Below are positions 48,851-61,146 of a DNA stretch of 64,000 bases, in pieces (position 1 is the stretch's first letter; the number at the start of each line of letters is the position of its first letter). Origin of the DNA: Artocarpus heterophyllus (lineage: Eukaryota > Streptophyta > Magnoliopsida > Rosales > Moraceae); assembly GCA_025403435.1 (NCBI GenBank), contig CM046341.1:14549096-14613095 (forward strand), written 5' to 3'. The notes below the pieces were generated by a model. The model was not told the origin of the DNA. It was given only the letters and a program-made list of their open reading frames with translations, and ran no database searches. Both the position numbers and the translations under genes were made by a program.

Positions 48851-49101
48851 TTATATCCTATTATTTAATTTATAAAGATAATTTTAATTCAAATAGAAAA
48901 TCTATCAGCAGAAAAAGAATAAACCCAATAGGACTAGGACTATGTACTCTTGAAATATGAGCTCATAAACTCAATACGATACTTATTCGACAGGCCTTCG
49001 ATTTTTCTTTCTATATATATGTGTGTGTGTGTGTGTATATATATATATAGGTTCTCTAAGGACGTCTAAAAACAAATAGCTGAGAGAATATTTTTCCAAT
49101 C

Positions 49102-49956
49102 ATGAGTAACTCTCGTTCAACATGGCTTAGAGTTAAAACTCTTACGAAACGTGATTATGCATCCGTTTTCTTAGCTGTGCATAAAAATATAAATGCACCA
49201 ATTGTTGTGAAAAGAGTAGTATTGAAAAACTCACGTTACCTTAGTAACGAAAACAAAATCTTTCCATATTTTATCAACTGTCCAGAAATCGTCAAGTTTT
49301 ACGGCCATGAGATAACCGTCGAAGACGGCGTCCAATTCTACAATCTATTTCTCGAATATGCGCCCGCCGGAGACCTGCTGGACTTGATGAAGAGCGCTGG
49401 AGGTCGTATACGGCCAGAAAGTACCATACGAACGTATACTAGGATGATGTTAAAAGGTCTTGATTCTATCCATGCAAAAGGCGTTGTGCACTGTGATATA
49501 AAGCTCGAGAACATTCTCGTCTTTCCTTCCGAAGATGGACAATATCGGCTCAAGATCGCCGACTTCGGACTAGCTAAGGAGCCCGATGAGGCGGCATCGG
49601 AGAGTAAGAAGCACAGATTTCGGGGGACCTTATCTTACATGTCTCCGGAATCATTGGTGCTTGGTGAAATAGGGCCCGCTATGGATATATGGTCCTTGGG
49701 ATGCCTTGTGTTGGAGATGTTCACCGGGAAATACGCGTGGCATGGAAAGCTCAATGACGAGGCTTTAGACTGGTTGACGATGATGCAGCATCTGGGTTCT
49801 TGGGGGATGATTCCGGAGATACCGGAGGACATGTCGGAAATTGGCAAGGATTTCTTGGGAAAGTGTTTGCAAAGAAATCCAAGCAAAAGGTGGTCGGTTC
49901 AAGAACTGTTGGATCATCCCTATGTTAACGTTAATTCCTGCTTCCACCAGAATTAA
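49102..49956 (+). CDS. MAPKKK17/18-like protein kinase, intronless
   Basis: A single exon of 284 residues is almost entirely kinase domain. Seen are the ATP-binding Lys (VVKRV, K37), HCDIKLEN with catalytic Asp132 (plant MAPKKK17-21 also use HCD), DFG at 154-156, GTLSYMSPE at 175-183 and DIWSLG at 195-200. The family acts at the top of MAP kinase cascades; the Arabidopsis MAPKKK17/18 group responds to ABA and stress. The family usually has a clear Gly-rich loop near the start; here the equivalent stretch (KTLTKRDYASVFLA) lacks all three Gly, so ATP binding may be altered. The family's longer C-terminal tail is missing. The lack of introns fits this clade. The first ATG gives the expected N-terminus. 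Alternatively it is a recent diverged duplicate on its way to becoming a pseudokinase. Confidence 0.88.
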   Translation: MSNSRSTWLRVKTLTKRDYASVFLAVHKNINAPIVVKRVVLKNSRYLSNENKIFPYFINCPEIVKFYGHEITVEDGVQFYNLFLEYAPAGDLLDLMKSAGGRIRPESTIRTYTRMMLKGLDSIHAKGVVHCDIKLENILVFPSEDGQYRLKIADFGLAKEPDEAASESKKHRFRGTLSYMSPESLVLGEIGPAMDIWSLGCLVLEMFTGKYAWHGKLNDEALDWLTMMQHLGSWGMIPEIPEDMSEIGKDFLGKCLQRNPSKRWSVQELLDHPYVNVNSCFHQN

Positions 49957-52112
49957 TTAGCTCTAACTGTCTCAGAATCAGTGTCTCTTGATTGCATTGA
50001 GTAATAGTGATTCTTTTTCATTCCTATTGCAAACATTTAATGCTACATGGAATTAATAGTTCAATTGTTTTTCGTGATATTTTTTACGTATTTGTTTTAA
50101 TAATATAAATTGCTTATTTGATATTCTCCAAACAGAAAAATTTGCTTGCTTAGCTTCATTATAAGCTGCTTATTTATATGTTTCGTTTGTTTCTCGTTGC
50201 GTTTGTATGTTGATGAATAGTATTTTTTTCCCCTAAAATGTTTGTGAATAAATATATCTTGACTCATTAGATAAAAGATGCTTCATCAGGAAAGAAAAAA
50301 AGGAAATTAAAAAATAGAAATAACGAAGATACATTATAATGGGGGGCAAATAAAATACCCAAAGAACATAGCATTACTATTCATCTCATAGATCAATTGG
50401 AGACTTCAACAAGGTATTAGAGAAGATATTAAGATATTAAGAAGCTAAGTTAGGCGATTATAGTTAGTTTTTAATAACTCTGTAAATAGTCAGATAGTTA
50501 TAGGTTGTACAGGTGGTGCCATATGATTTGTTGTTAGTACAAATTAGTTGGATGTCGGTTTCACTAACTCTAGTATTTAATAAAGCTAACCTGGTTTCAT
50601 TAGTAACTGAATGAGAGTCAATCCTTTTGGAATTTGGCAGACCATTTTGAATTGAAAATATTGGTACAAAAACTACAATATGTAAGAGCTTTATGCTGTA
50701 GCATCTCTTTGCTTTACATTGTAGCATGGAGATTTTGTCTTGTTATTGCTTCGAACCAAATTGGTTAGAACCAGTTTGCCAAAACATGCCATCTTCCCTG
50801 GTTTTCTTTGAGTTCTAATATAAGGCCTGTTTAATTTGTTTCGGAGGATAAGCACTCAAGCTCAATCATGAAATCTCTTTTGAGAGGGAAAAAAACTCGA
50901 TCATGAAACTAAAATATAGCATTTGCTAGTACATGGCCGCACACAGGATCTATTCTATTCAGATTTTGTCACACCAGGACAGTTCAAGGTCGGTTTTGGG
51001 ATGTTCTAAATATCAAGAACTAAAGTGAGGTTTGGCGTAAAGTTTGGGACCATTTTTGGGATTAACTTGCATATATAGTGAACATTTCCAAATCAAAAAC
51101 TACCCCCTTGATCATAAGTTAAATCTACCACAGCTTGTAGTATCTAATGCTCCATGATTTTTTAGGATGTTACATTCAAATCAAAGGAAAGAGAAACAAT
51201 AAACTCATAATATTTGCTCGTATTATTTTGAAGCCACAACTGCGCGAATTTAAGATCAATGTTCTTTTGCTATAATTTTTGAGAAGTGATTATCTTAATT
51301 ATTGAAATTCCCAATTTTCCAGGACGGCTGAAAAATTGCAAATATTATTTGAACTTAACCCCATGTTCAAGTTTTAGTCTTAGCTTAGTGACCGTTTCCA
51401 TCAACAACCTTGAGACATATTTCAATCAAGTATTTTGGCCAGAGGAAAAAAAAAAAAAAAGTTGTTGATAAGCTACTTATCTCTCTCTTTTTCGTTTTCC
51501 TCAAAATTCTACCATCAATATAAGCCATGTTGGCCATCTATATTGTTTAGCCCACAACAGCCTAATTAAGTAGCACCTTTTGACCTCTAGAAGTGGCCTA
51601 GTAAGAGCCTCTTGGCCAGTTTTACATTCAAAATTTGGCAGCAATACAATCACTAACCTGTCAGATATTGCTTAGATTCTATTCTACTTTGTAATTCAAA
51701 CTTGGAAATCAAATAAAGCTGAATGGCTATTGCAAAAGCTACATCACACAAATAGAAAAGTCGTAGAATACAATAAAAGAATCTTTGCTAGAACCAAAAG
51801 TTCAAAAGGGAAAGAAAAGAAGTTGCCAGAATTCCATGTAAAGAGAACATTTGATTATATGTCAAGTTACAATTCAAGCCCAAAGAAAAAGGCAGAAGTA
51901 AAGGACAAATCTCTATAGCCCTTCTACCAAAAGAAGAATAAGTATGTGTTGTCCAAAGAAAACAAAGACTAAAAAAAGAAAAAAGAAACATTAAATGTAC
52001 CACACGGATCAATTGAGAATGTGGAATTGTGATCTCAAATATTGCATTCCACATTGGAATGAAAGTGAAAAAGCAGATGGTGATGGATGATCATGATGAT
52101 CATGATCAATCA
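49957..52112. other. Intergenic region between kinase and ERF genes
   Basis: It contains the 3' UTR of the kinase, a family-C-like palindrome at about 50634-50790 ('gtaagagctttatgctgtagc' type core), an A run at 51447-51461 and the 3' UTR of the ERF gene on the other strand. No gene seen. Confidence 0.45.
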
Positions 52113-53306
52113 TCACGATGTATCAGAGACCAAAAGGGCATCCCAAATAGTGTCCATATCCAAAGATGGCATTCTACTTAGCTGAACAGCTTCCACATCA
52201 GAAACTAAATCCTGATTAGTTTTCTTGTTCTCAATCACTGCTTCACATCCAGCTTTTCCCTCCAATCCAATTAACTGCCACTCTTTTCTTGTGGGGTTGT
52301 TATGGTTTTGTTCCAAACCATTAACTCTTGAGTTCCCTGAAAACAGCTTCTTCGGTGAGGACTGATGATGATCAATCACAGGCTTATTCTTTTGATTTGG
52401 ATCAGAACCACCTTTTGACAAAGCTTGTAACTTTGCTTCAAGAAGAGCTGCCGTGTTTCCATTCAGAGAATTGGCCTTGAGTTGGTGCTTCAAATCCGGG
52501 AAGTTCAAATGCGCGTATTCCCCTCGCAGCATGTAGGCTGCCGTGTCATAAGCCATGGCAGCTTCCTCCGCCGTGTTGAAAGTCCCGAGCCAAACCCTTG
52601 TCCTGTTTCTGGGCAACCTTATCTCGGCAACCCATTTTCCCCAATGCCTTTGCCTGACACCTCTAAACAGCTTCCTTGGTGATGAAGCCGATGATGAAAT
52701 TTTCGGTTTTTGTTGATGGTTGATGTGAAGGACTGATCTTCTTGATCCTGTGTTCTTCATTGGCTGAGTCTTTGTGGTGCTGAGCCAGAAATCGTTGAAG
52801 CCTTTGGATTGATAGTCTGACAAATGTTGATTCATTTTCACCGACTCTATTCCTTGTTGAGGGATAGGAAACGAAGGGTCTTGATTCTTTAAAGCTGAAT
52901 CCTGCAAAAATAATTTTAAATTTGGAGACTTTGGTGGAGAAATTGGCTCAGAAACTTGGGCTCTAGTCAGTTTTGGATCAAGCACTTTGAGGAAATCTAG
53001 AGGAACAAAAGGAGGAATACTATTTGTGTGGATTTTGTCAAGAGAAAAATCATGGTTGGTGTTGAATTCAGGGATGTTGTTGGAAGAACTAGACTCTGAA
53101 GATGAAAGAATTCTGTCTGATGAAGATGAGAGTGATCTTGATGAACTTATATTTCCATTTTCATGGCAATAAGTTGTTTGAGTCAAAGCACTCAAGATGT
53201 TTGGATCCTCAAAAAAACTTGACCCTGTTGTGGATATGGCTTGAAAATGAGATGGCAACAACCCTTTTGCCATGAAGGTTTCCATTTTTGGAAACTGATC
53301 CTCCAT
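52113..53306 (-). CDS. AP2/ERF transcription factor, group I type (ERF061/ERF062-like)
   Basis: A single-exon frame of 397 residues with one AP2/ERF DNA-binding domain at about 213-270 ([50 protein letters not shown]). The single domain, no intron and long Ser- and Asn-rich N-terminus match ERF group I, whose members bind GCC-box or DRE-like sites in the nucleus and act in stress or developmental responses. The N-terminal start [11 protein letters not shown] and the WDALL C-terminal segment look like short conserved motifs of that group. The ATG at 53306 is the first in frame. A TATA-like run lies at about 53405-53425, roughly 100 bases upstream on the minus strand. The exact paralogue was not determined. 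Confidence 0.9.
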   Translation of the reverse strand: MEDQFPKMETFMAKGLLPSHFQAISTTGSSFFEDPNILSALTQTTYCHENGNISSSRSLSSSSDRILSSSESSSSNNIPEFNTNHDFSLDKIHTNSIPPFVPLDFLKVLDPKLTRAQVSEPISPPKSPNLKLFLQDSALKNQDPSFPIPQQGIESVKMNQHLSDYQSKGFNDFWLSTTKTQPMKNTGSRRSVLHINHQQKPKISSSASSPRKLFRGVRQRHWGKWVAEIRLPRNRTRVWLGTFNTAEEAAMAYDTAAYMLRGEYAHLNFPDLKHQLKANSLNGNTAALLEAKLQALSKGGSDPNQKNKPVIDHHQSSPKKLFSGNSRVNGLEQNHNNPTRKEWQLIGLEGKAGCEAVIENKKTNQDLVSDVEAVQLSRMPSLDMDTIWDALLVSDTS

Positions 53307-56300
53307 GCTCTAGATTGTGAATTTTGTGGGGTTTGTGAAAACTGAAAGAACACACAAAAGAAGGAGAGAAAGATGAGAAATGGTGCCAAAATGAAAGAAC
53401 TATGCTATATATACATATATATTCTCCAAACCTTACAAGTGTCAACCTTTAATTTAAAATTTAGAGGGGACCTGCTTTAGATGATAAAGCAGCAAGCAAG
53501 ATTAAATTAATTGTCTGAGTCAGATCTGCTTGTTGAAAAAGAAAAATAAGCTGATCACCACCTTCCATATCCCTCCTCTCCAAAATGATTCGTGCATGCC
53601 ATTTTTTGATGCTTTTGTCTCCAACCAATCAGCACATGACAGCTTAGGTTCTTTTTTGGCTTTACCTATTCTCATCTGGGGTTCATTGGATGGGGGTGGA
53701 TATTCATTTTCCCTCCTTGAAAGTGACTTAGGGAACCTGAAAACCTTCATTTTCATGGCACCAATTAGCGTGTGGACTTTTATGTATCATTGATCATGTG
53801 GCTTTCTCACACACTCACATGCCTCCCTCTCTCTTTCTTACTTTCATCATTTAATATCAAAAGATTAGGCCTATTGTTAATACAAAGAATATTGATTTTC
53901 TCAAGCTTATCTAAAATACAATGCTCTTTCATGAGGTTTCATTATTTATGATTAGTCCTATTAATCATAGAATATATGGTTGAAATGTATTACTAATGTG
54001 ATTTCTAGAGCTTAATTATCAACATTATGATATAATCATCAGTTGAACAGGCCCCTAATCCAAATATGAATAGAATTATTATCTTATTTTAAGTATGAGG
54101 AAATTGTGGCTGTCTTTTTCTAGATCTAACATTAAACAAATTGTTTGACATTAAACAAATGGTCAAAGGCTTCTTATAAGCCCAGGTAGACCTTGTTTGG
54201 CTTTTCTTGGGGCACATGCCCATGTGTCTTTTGGGAGTCTTCTGGAGACACTCAAGCACCTCATCAGTTTCCATCTATAAATGGTAAAAGGAGTGCATGT
54301 GGGGTCCATAGAAATTAGAATGTGGGCTCATCTTCCCCCCTCTTAAACTAGAGCCTGAAATGAAATGATTAGAATCCCCCCATTGGGTGGTGTTAGTTTG
54401 CAGTAATCTTAAGCCAACAAGCTCAGTCAATGCCACTTGGAGCAACTCATTCTAATGAGGGAAATTACCTTACTCCTATAGAGACATAATAGAGAGAGCA
54501 TGAAAGAGAATCTGAAAGAACTCCTTATTTCACACTTTTGGCAGTTCCCATTATTTTTTAAAGATCCATTTTATCTTTAATGGTTCAGTTGTTTTGGCAT
54601 TGGTTTTTTTTTTTTTTTTTTTTTAATAGAGCAGCACATGGGCCTGGCTAATTAAGCCATTATGCCTATGTCATACATATTTAGCTGTATGCAGATGCAT
54701 GAGACCACATGTTTTCTTTTTTTCTAAATACTACTTTTTGCTTCTTTTCTATTTTCTTTTTCTTTTCCCTCATCATATGTCTTTTCTTTATTCCTTTCCT
54801 ATGTGTTTGTACACATCAAAATTCCTTTTGTACACATCACGACAGCTTTTGGTTTAAGGTAGGGAAAAAGTAGACATGTGAAAGGGGCTTGGTCAAGTGG
54901 TGGATGACAAATCATGCATGGAGGTTCATTATAATGTCCTCTTTCTGACATTCCTTGTTTGGTTTTGTTACAAAGTCTAGAGTTCCCTAGTCAGGAAGAT
55001 AAGAACTTTGTAGGCTCTAGCAGATTAAAAGATATAGATTTCGCAGGATAATTCCCACCCACCAATCCATTGATTTAAGTAATTCTATTCATCTAGTTTA
55101 TTTATATTTTATAGAGGACTGTCTCATCGATAAGACATAATTTTGAATCGTCAGATAAAATCAAAATCATATCAAATTAAAAGGCATAACAGTTTAAGAC
55201 AACTCAATAAAAATCTGATGGTTTAGAACTATACTGATAAGGAGAGTTTTTTCCTTATCCAACTACGGAATATCCTATATATTTTCCTCTTATATAACCA
55301 AATCTTTCGTGCTTAAGTTAGGAATGGTAGCTTGAGGAGTGTGACAGAAATATGGTTCTCGAATTGCCAACTCAAACAATTAGTTTTTGATTCCAAGATT
55401 GAGACTGTGAAGACATGGATATAGTTATTTACACAGAAGGGAATACCCAACTGGTGTTCATTGCATATAAACAACATAATCTTCTCTCTCTCTCCCTCTG
55501 GTGTTCATTGCATGTAAACAACATTTTCCGGGAATACCCAACTGGTGTTCATTGCATACAAACAACATAATCTTCTCTCTCTCTCTCCCTCTCTTCTAGT
55601 TTTTATATTTAAATATTCTGCATGAGTGGCCCTGTCTGTTAATGCGTCCTTAATAGGAGTTAATAGTAACATTGTTTAAACAGTTTCTGAGATGCTGGCT
55701 TCACAACCTTTACAACTATCCTCCAAGTATTGGATTAATATTATAATAACATGTAGCCAATTTCTAGTTATTTATTAGCTTAAGCTGACCAAGGAGGAAA
55801 AAAAAAAAAAAAAAAAAAACCAACCAGTTCATTTCTGGTGCAACTACTTCTAGAATTTGACTAAACAACCTCCCCTTAATTCTTCCCACTGCTTTCCTTC
55901 TAAGGGCATTTTTTTTAATCTACTTTTTCACTCAGAAGTTCCTCATTTCATGCCAACTGCTTTTTTATCTTTACCTTCTAATCCAGTTTTAATAAAGAGC
56001 GCATACAAACATCACATTAATATATTCTAACATCACTAACACATATAAAGCTAAATAAGATAAGACACAAAAAAAAAAAAAAGGAGTCTGAAATAGGACA
56101 AAACTACTGCGGCAGAGTGGAAGTCTTAATGTACAAATTATTCCCTCTTTTATTTTACATCACTTACTGAGCTTTTCATCATTTGGGTCATGATGGAACC
56201 TGATTGCTAACAATGGAATCTCTTTTAAAAAATAATGTATCCTTGTACTATACATTATACCATGAATAACCATCATCCATCATCATCTACAAAATACCAA

Positions 56301-56481
56301 ATCTACCTGTTTCAGTGAAATTCTATACTCAATTGAAATCATATACATAACCCAGTGGAAAGTGCATCTAATTAATTCTGTGAATTATCTGGTCGGACAT
56401 AAAGAGATTGCAAACCTGTAAGGCCGTTGCCTAATAGAACAAAAATTTAAAACTAAAATTACAATATAGTTATATTTTTAG
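53307..56481. other. ERF promoter side and intergenic region
   Basis: 53307-54350 contains the likely ERF promoter. Further on are a T run at 54605-54624, an A run at 55799-55819 and a tandem repeat (listed). No gene is recognised; ORF-length frames in this stretch have no family features. Confidence 0.4.
55442..55592 (+). repeat. Short tandem repeat with (CT)n
   Basis: The phrase 'aactggtgttcattgcat' followed by 'aaacaacat' occurs in two full copies and one shorter inner copy lacking the CT tract. The full copies end in 'aatcttctctctctctc'. It has no coding role. Confidence 0.7.
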
Positions 56482-57320
56482 ATTAATTATAAAAATCTCC
56501 CCTGAATTATAGCCTTTATAACATTTTATCCTTTAAACTTCAAAACGTAGCATCCATTCCCCTAAAGTATGAATGTTAGCAGAAATGGTTATTTTGTTAT
56601 AATTTTAATAGAAAATTGACATATAATTGTAAAGTTATGGGTATTTTGACAATTTTAATTATAAAAATAACTATAAAAATTAAAACTATTATAAAAATAG
56701 TCTTTATTAATGATCAAAAAAATTAATTAAAACCATTATACCATTGAAATCTTTTTTTTTGGATGTACGAAAATTTTCTTTAAATTTTTTTTGCACACTG
56801 AAAAAGTATTTTGAAATTTTAAAAGTTATATATATTAGTGAAATTAAAAAGAATATAACATAAATATATTCAATTTACCACAAAATTTCCAAAGAGCAAA
56901 AACTCTGACAGTATTAATAAAATTTCTTTCATATTTTTAAAGTTTTTATTGGTATTTATACTTTTCAAAATTTCAAAATACTTTTTGAGTATGAAAAAAA
57001 GTTAATAAAATTTTAAAGAAAATTTTGTATATCGAAAAAAAGGGATCCATAGAGTAGTATATTTTTAATTGTTTTTTTTTTTTTGTTTTTAATCATCAAT
57101 AAAGAATATTTTTGTTATAGTTTTAATTTTTTATAACAAGGATTACCAAAATGCCTCTAATTTTAAAATTATTTATCAATTTGTTGTTAAAATTTTAATA
57201 GCATAATCATTTTTGTTAACGGTTCATATTTTAGGGGGAACGGATGTTACATTTTGAAGTTCGAGGGACAAAGTGTTAAAAAGACTATAGTTCATGGGAA
57301 ACTTTTGTAATTAATACTAT
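56482..57320. mobile_element. Long palindromic foldback element
   Basis: The left arm (~56482-56720: 'attaattataaaaatctccc', 'cttcaaaacgtagcatcc') is an inverted copy of the right arm (~57085-57320: 'ggatgttacattttgaag', 'cttttgtaattaat'), and the inner parts continue the palindrome with 'gaaaattttctttaaa'-type stems. It resembles a non-autonomous DNA transposon. The target duplication was not resolved. Confidence 0.6.
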
Positions 57321-58785
57321 ATATTTTTTTTAACTTTGTCATTATTTTTATATCATTTTTTCTATTTTGTTCTTCTTTTGAATGAACTAAGCATATAATA
57401 GAATTTAATTCACTTTTTAAGACTAGAGCCCAAATAGGTTTTCGTAATACTATAGATAGGTTTTTTATTTATTTGAAATTTTAAGTCTGAAATGTGAGTA
57501 TATTTCAAAGTACAAGTGATATAATTGAAATATTTTTAAGAATTCTATCTCTCTTATGTAATCAATACAAGGGTGAATGGTAGAAAAATAGTAAAAATAT
57601 TTTTGTAAATGAGCAAAATTAGAAGCAACCATCGGACTCAGGGAGCCGACTGCCCCCTAGGCCTAGTGTAGCTTTGCCTATACTGTAAGATACAATTCTA
57701 AATTGGCATAACTCTATTAAGATTTATTAAATTATCGTATTTTTCTTAATCTAATATATTTTTAATATAATCTGACTCTCTAAAACTGTATTTTAGCAAG
57801 GTAACTTTTCTTCAAATAACATTGAAATTAACTTGTTGATAAATTAGTGATGTAGATGCATACATAATTATATGTACACATGCATGAAGTATGCATCATG
57901 AACTTGTTGCCTTCACAATCACAAAAATGCGCAAAAATACGTATGGAACCAGCAAACTTTTTAGGAAGGTGGACTAAAAAATCTTATTCCTAGCCTGTCT
58001 GAAAACCAAGTTATACTTGCTTATCTCGCATGAGCAACATCATGACTTCCACCACCACAATTTTAAAAACCAAAAACAACAACAAAATAGTGCACTTTAT
58101 GGTCATTTTAGCAAAAACATGATTGTTAATGTCGTTATTGTTATCCTCAGCACCCCATTGAATTAAATAATCATGGATATAGAGTGGACAAAACTTTAAT
58201 TAATTATTAATTGATCTCTATTGAGTAAAGAAATTATGTGGGCCCAGCCAGCCGGATTTTGAGACACTGCAGTGTGAAGTTTGGTGAAGAAAAGCAAGAT
58301 GCCAAAAGTGCAAAGCGGCTAATCAATAAAATCTTGCCAAGTGTCAAAATTTTTGGTTGTGAAATTGTGATTACTCGGTCTTTCCTTTCCTATTAATCAT
58401 CTTAGGTCATGCACTTGGATGTTAAGGACAAAAAAAATTTATTAAACTTATATGTTTTTGATACAATAGTTAAATTTATTAACTAAAATTGTAAATATCG
58501 TAACATATAAAAATTTTATATTGTAATAATTTTTTTTATTGTAATATATAAAAATTTTATACTATTTTTAACTGTAAAATTAATATAATCAATTTTACTA
58601 AAAAGGCTATTAAAAAAAATAGACCCGCCATTTTCTCCTCCTCCCTCACAAAGACATGTTCAAGTACTCTAATAAGCTGTTTTTTTTTTTCTTGTCAATT
58701 TAATGTGTTTTATTGGTCAAAATCATTCTCAATTGACATGTGCATATGTACAAGGACAAGTTAGTTTAGTCTCCATAAAATGACA

Positions 58786-58868
58786 CTAAAAGTCTTCGGT
58801 GTATATATATATATATATATAGTAAAAGTCTTCGGTGTATATATATATATATATAGTAAAAGTCTTCG

Positions 58869-58905
<37 letters not shown>
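58786..58905 (+). repeat. Tandem repeat with (TA)n
   Basis: Three consecutive units each made of 'aaaagtcttcggtgta' plus a (TA)n run of changing length, joined by 'tagt'. Variation in the TA length makes it a likely polymorphic marker. Confidence 0.85.
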
Positions 58906-58906
<1 letters not shown>

Positions 58907-59556
58907 CATTTCGCAGCCACAAGAACTCCGCAAATATTAGTCGTGTTTAATGTTTTTTTCCTCGTTGACTTTGTTTTTTCCTCTTTAAAACTAGTGGAGG
59001 CAGCCAAAAAACCACATTGTTCAATTTCTAGAAACATGATTTTGAGGGAAATAAAATCTTACTAGGAGTTATTCCTTTTTTTTTTTTTTCAGGTCTAATA
59101 CTTGCATGTATCAGAATGTGTGTGTGTATGTATATATATATATATGAGAAAGTGGGAGTTGTAAACTTGTAATAGGAGACGTATGTGGTTGTTTATTTCA
59201 CCCCTATATATAACGTAGTGTATAAGAGGCGTGGGTGGCACGTCAAAATTGAATACACCCCCACAAGTTCTAGACATGAATTAGTTCAGTGTAAAGGACC
59301 ACACTACCATGCCTTGTAGATTCTTCCCTTCACCACATCATACAATTATTCGCTGTCTTTCTTTTTTCCCCATTGTATATAGTAAAAACATATCTTTTCA
59401 CTTTCTTGTTCTTATACATTCAATTAAAAGCCATCATACGTATTCTCTCTTCGCTTTCTACCTTGAAATTAGGGGTAGAAATGTGGAAGGGAGCCACCTC
59501 TCAAGCGCACGTGACCTAATAACAACCTTTTAACTACTAGGAGGTAGGAACATGTA

Positions 59557-59690
59557 TAGGTTGTTTGGCATTTCGGTTCCGAAAAGCTCTCAGCAGTTAC
59601 AGTAAAAAGCAAAAAGTTGCTAAAGTGTGAAGCTCTCATATGCTATAGTTTTTAAACCGACATTTTCAGTTCCAACCGCTCTCGCAAACA
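59557..59690. mobile_element. Family-C-like palindromic MITE
   Basis: It starts 'ggttgtttggcatttcggtt' and ends 'ccaaccgctctcgcaaacat', which are roughly complementary. Inside are 'gaaaagctctcagcagttac' and 'gtgaagctctcatatgctat' in the same arrangement as the other family-C copies. Confidence 0.5.
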
Positions 59691-60085
59691 TCTATATAAA
59701 ATAAAATAAAATAAAATAAAACTTAAAAATAAAAAATATTTCTCTTACTAAGAACCAATGCCAAGAAAAGTGTCTAATTGGAGTGGTGTATTGGTTAGTT
59801 GAATTATTGATGAAGCTTCTGCAAAAAAGGGATCAATTGATGAATTGAATAAAATCAATATATCTGGGTATTTTTGTGTTTTATCAAATTAATAAATTGG
59901 TGTTTTTGTGTTTATATGATACCAAATCGGTTCCCATATGCAATGGAGATATTTGTTGACTAACTGGAGCTAATTGCGGCATGGACTGGCTAAAACTCTG
60001 TAATAGATCCACAAATAGACCGTTAATTTTATTTTATATTACAAAAGAGAGAAGAAGAGCAAGCATTAGAAAAACCGCAGAATAC

Positions 60086-60813
60086 CTGTTGCAATGATGA
60101 AGTTGATGATACCGAAGGTAGGGGACATTCTGGACTACCATCATGGATGCCCTACAAAATTTTAAAGCGAGATAAGCAAAAATGAGTTTGCTATAAAAAC
60201 TGTCAGAAACTTAGTCAATAAAGGGTCCAAGAGATTCTATCTGATTAGCTCTCTCAATAAGAAGAAAAAGCATATCCCATTTTTATTGCCAATATTAGCT
60301 AAAATGCATAGGCTAACATTCGCCAAACAAAAACTACTATGGAACCAGAGAAGACAGCATCAAAGTAACATTTAGTTAGAGTTAGACAGAAGGAAGCACT
60401 AGTCGATCCTAATACGAACTCCAACACTTGCATAGCAAAAATTAAAATAAAATAAAAGAAGTCAGTTCTTCTAGCACTTATATAGACAAAATTTACTAGC
60501 GGAGAACAAGCACATTATGTGAATGTATTTTACTAAGGAAAACTCTTTTTTCTTTTTTCTTTTATTTCCTAATATAATCAGACAATCCCTTTTTGATCAA
60601 TATGGGAGCAATATTAGTAGAAAACTATAGTAAAATATTAAATTTAATGTAACATGAAGTTCACTAAAAGTTTTGTACATGAACAATTAACCATATAGGG
60701 GGAAGAATAATAAAGAGAAAGTCATGTGAAATACCGTGTTGCTTACCAAATTAACCGGTAATATTTTATCCCCAGATCTTAGATGCAACTTGCCTCCAAA
60801 TGTTGGGCCACCC
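60086..60813 (-). other. Possible extra exons downstream of the TNL stop
   Basis: On the minus strand two segments bounded by AG...GT (60813-60747 and 60151-60086) can be joined with each other and with 61120 upstream, keeping one open frame (GGPTFGGKLHLRSGD, then GIHDGSPECPLPSV). That frame is shifted by one base from the frame of the C-JID exon. They may be 3' UTR introns, alternative exons or remnants; no family was recognised. Confidence 0.3.
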
Positions 60814-61146
60814 CTAGAAAAGACAAATGTCAAATTCATAGAGATGTATTGGCAACTTAAAGAAGAGGTACCAAATTAGCATGCATGCCTGAAGATACAA
60901 AAAACTGGGTCCTACTCCTACCAACAGATATTTGGCAATATCAAATTTCAACGAAAGTAAGGATTGACAAATACAATGTTCGGTTACTACCAAATTCTAA
61001 TAACAGAAATCCTTTGTCATCCTCGAACAAATAGAAAATGTTACCAAACCTTAAAGAGTTTAACATGTCTGCTAATGGAACGAAAGGCAAAACATAGGAC
61101 GAGAGAAAAATAAAGGTACCTAATTGAATCTCCAAGCCCTGGCCTC

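Larger units (their letters stand above)
45678..49101. other. Intergenic region with MITEs, upstream of the kinase gene
   Basis: It contains Tourist-like and family-A MITEs (listed), a related AT-rich palindrome at ~48030-48172, a T run at 48209-48232 and a (GT)n(TA)n microsatellite at 49015-49049. The TA-rich end of the microsatellite lies about 55 bases upstream of the kinase start and could act as TATA box. No other gene seen. Confidence 0.45.
57321..60085. other. AT-rich intergenic DNA
   Basis: It contains a palindromic AT-rich stretch around 58440-58615, the tandem repeat at 58786-58905 and a family-C-like element at 59557-59690. 59701-59720 is (AATAA)n. No gene seen. Confidence 0.4.

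Noticed and set aside
55442..55592. Possible CRISPR-like direct repeats
   Set aside because: There are only two or three copies, no regular spacers, and the host is a plant nuclear genome.
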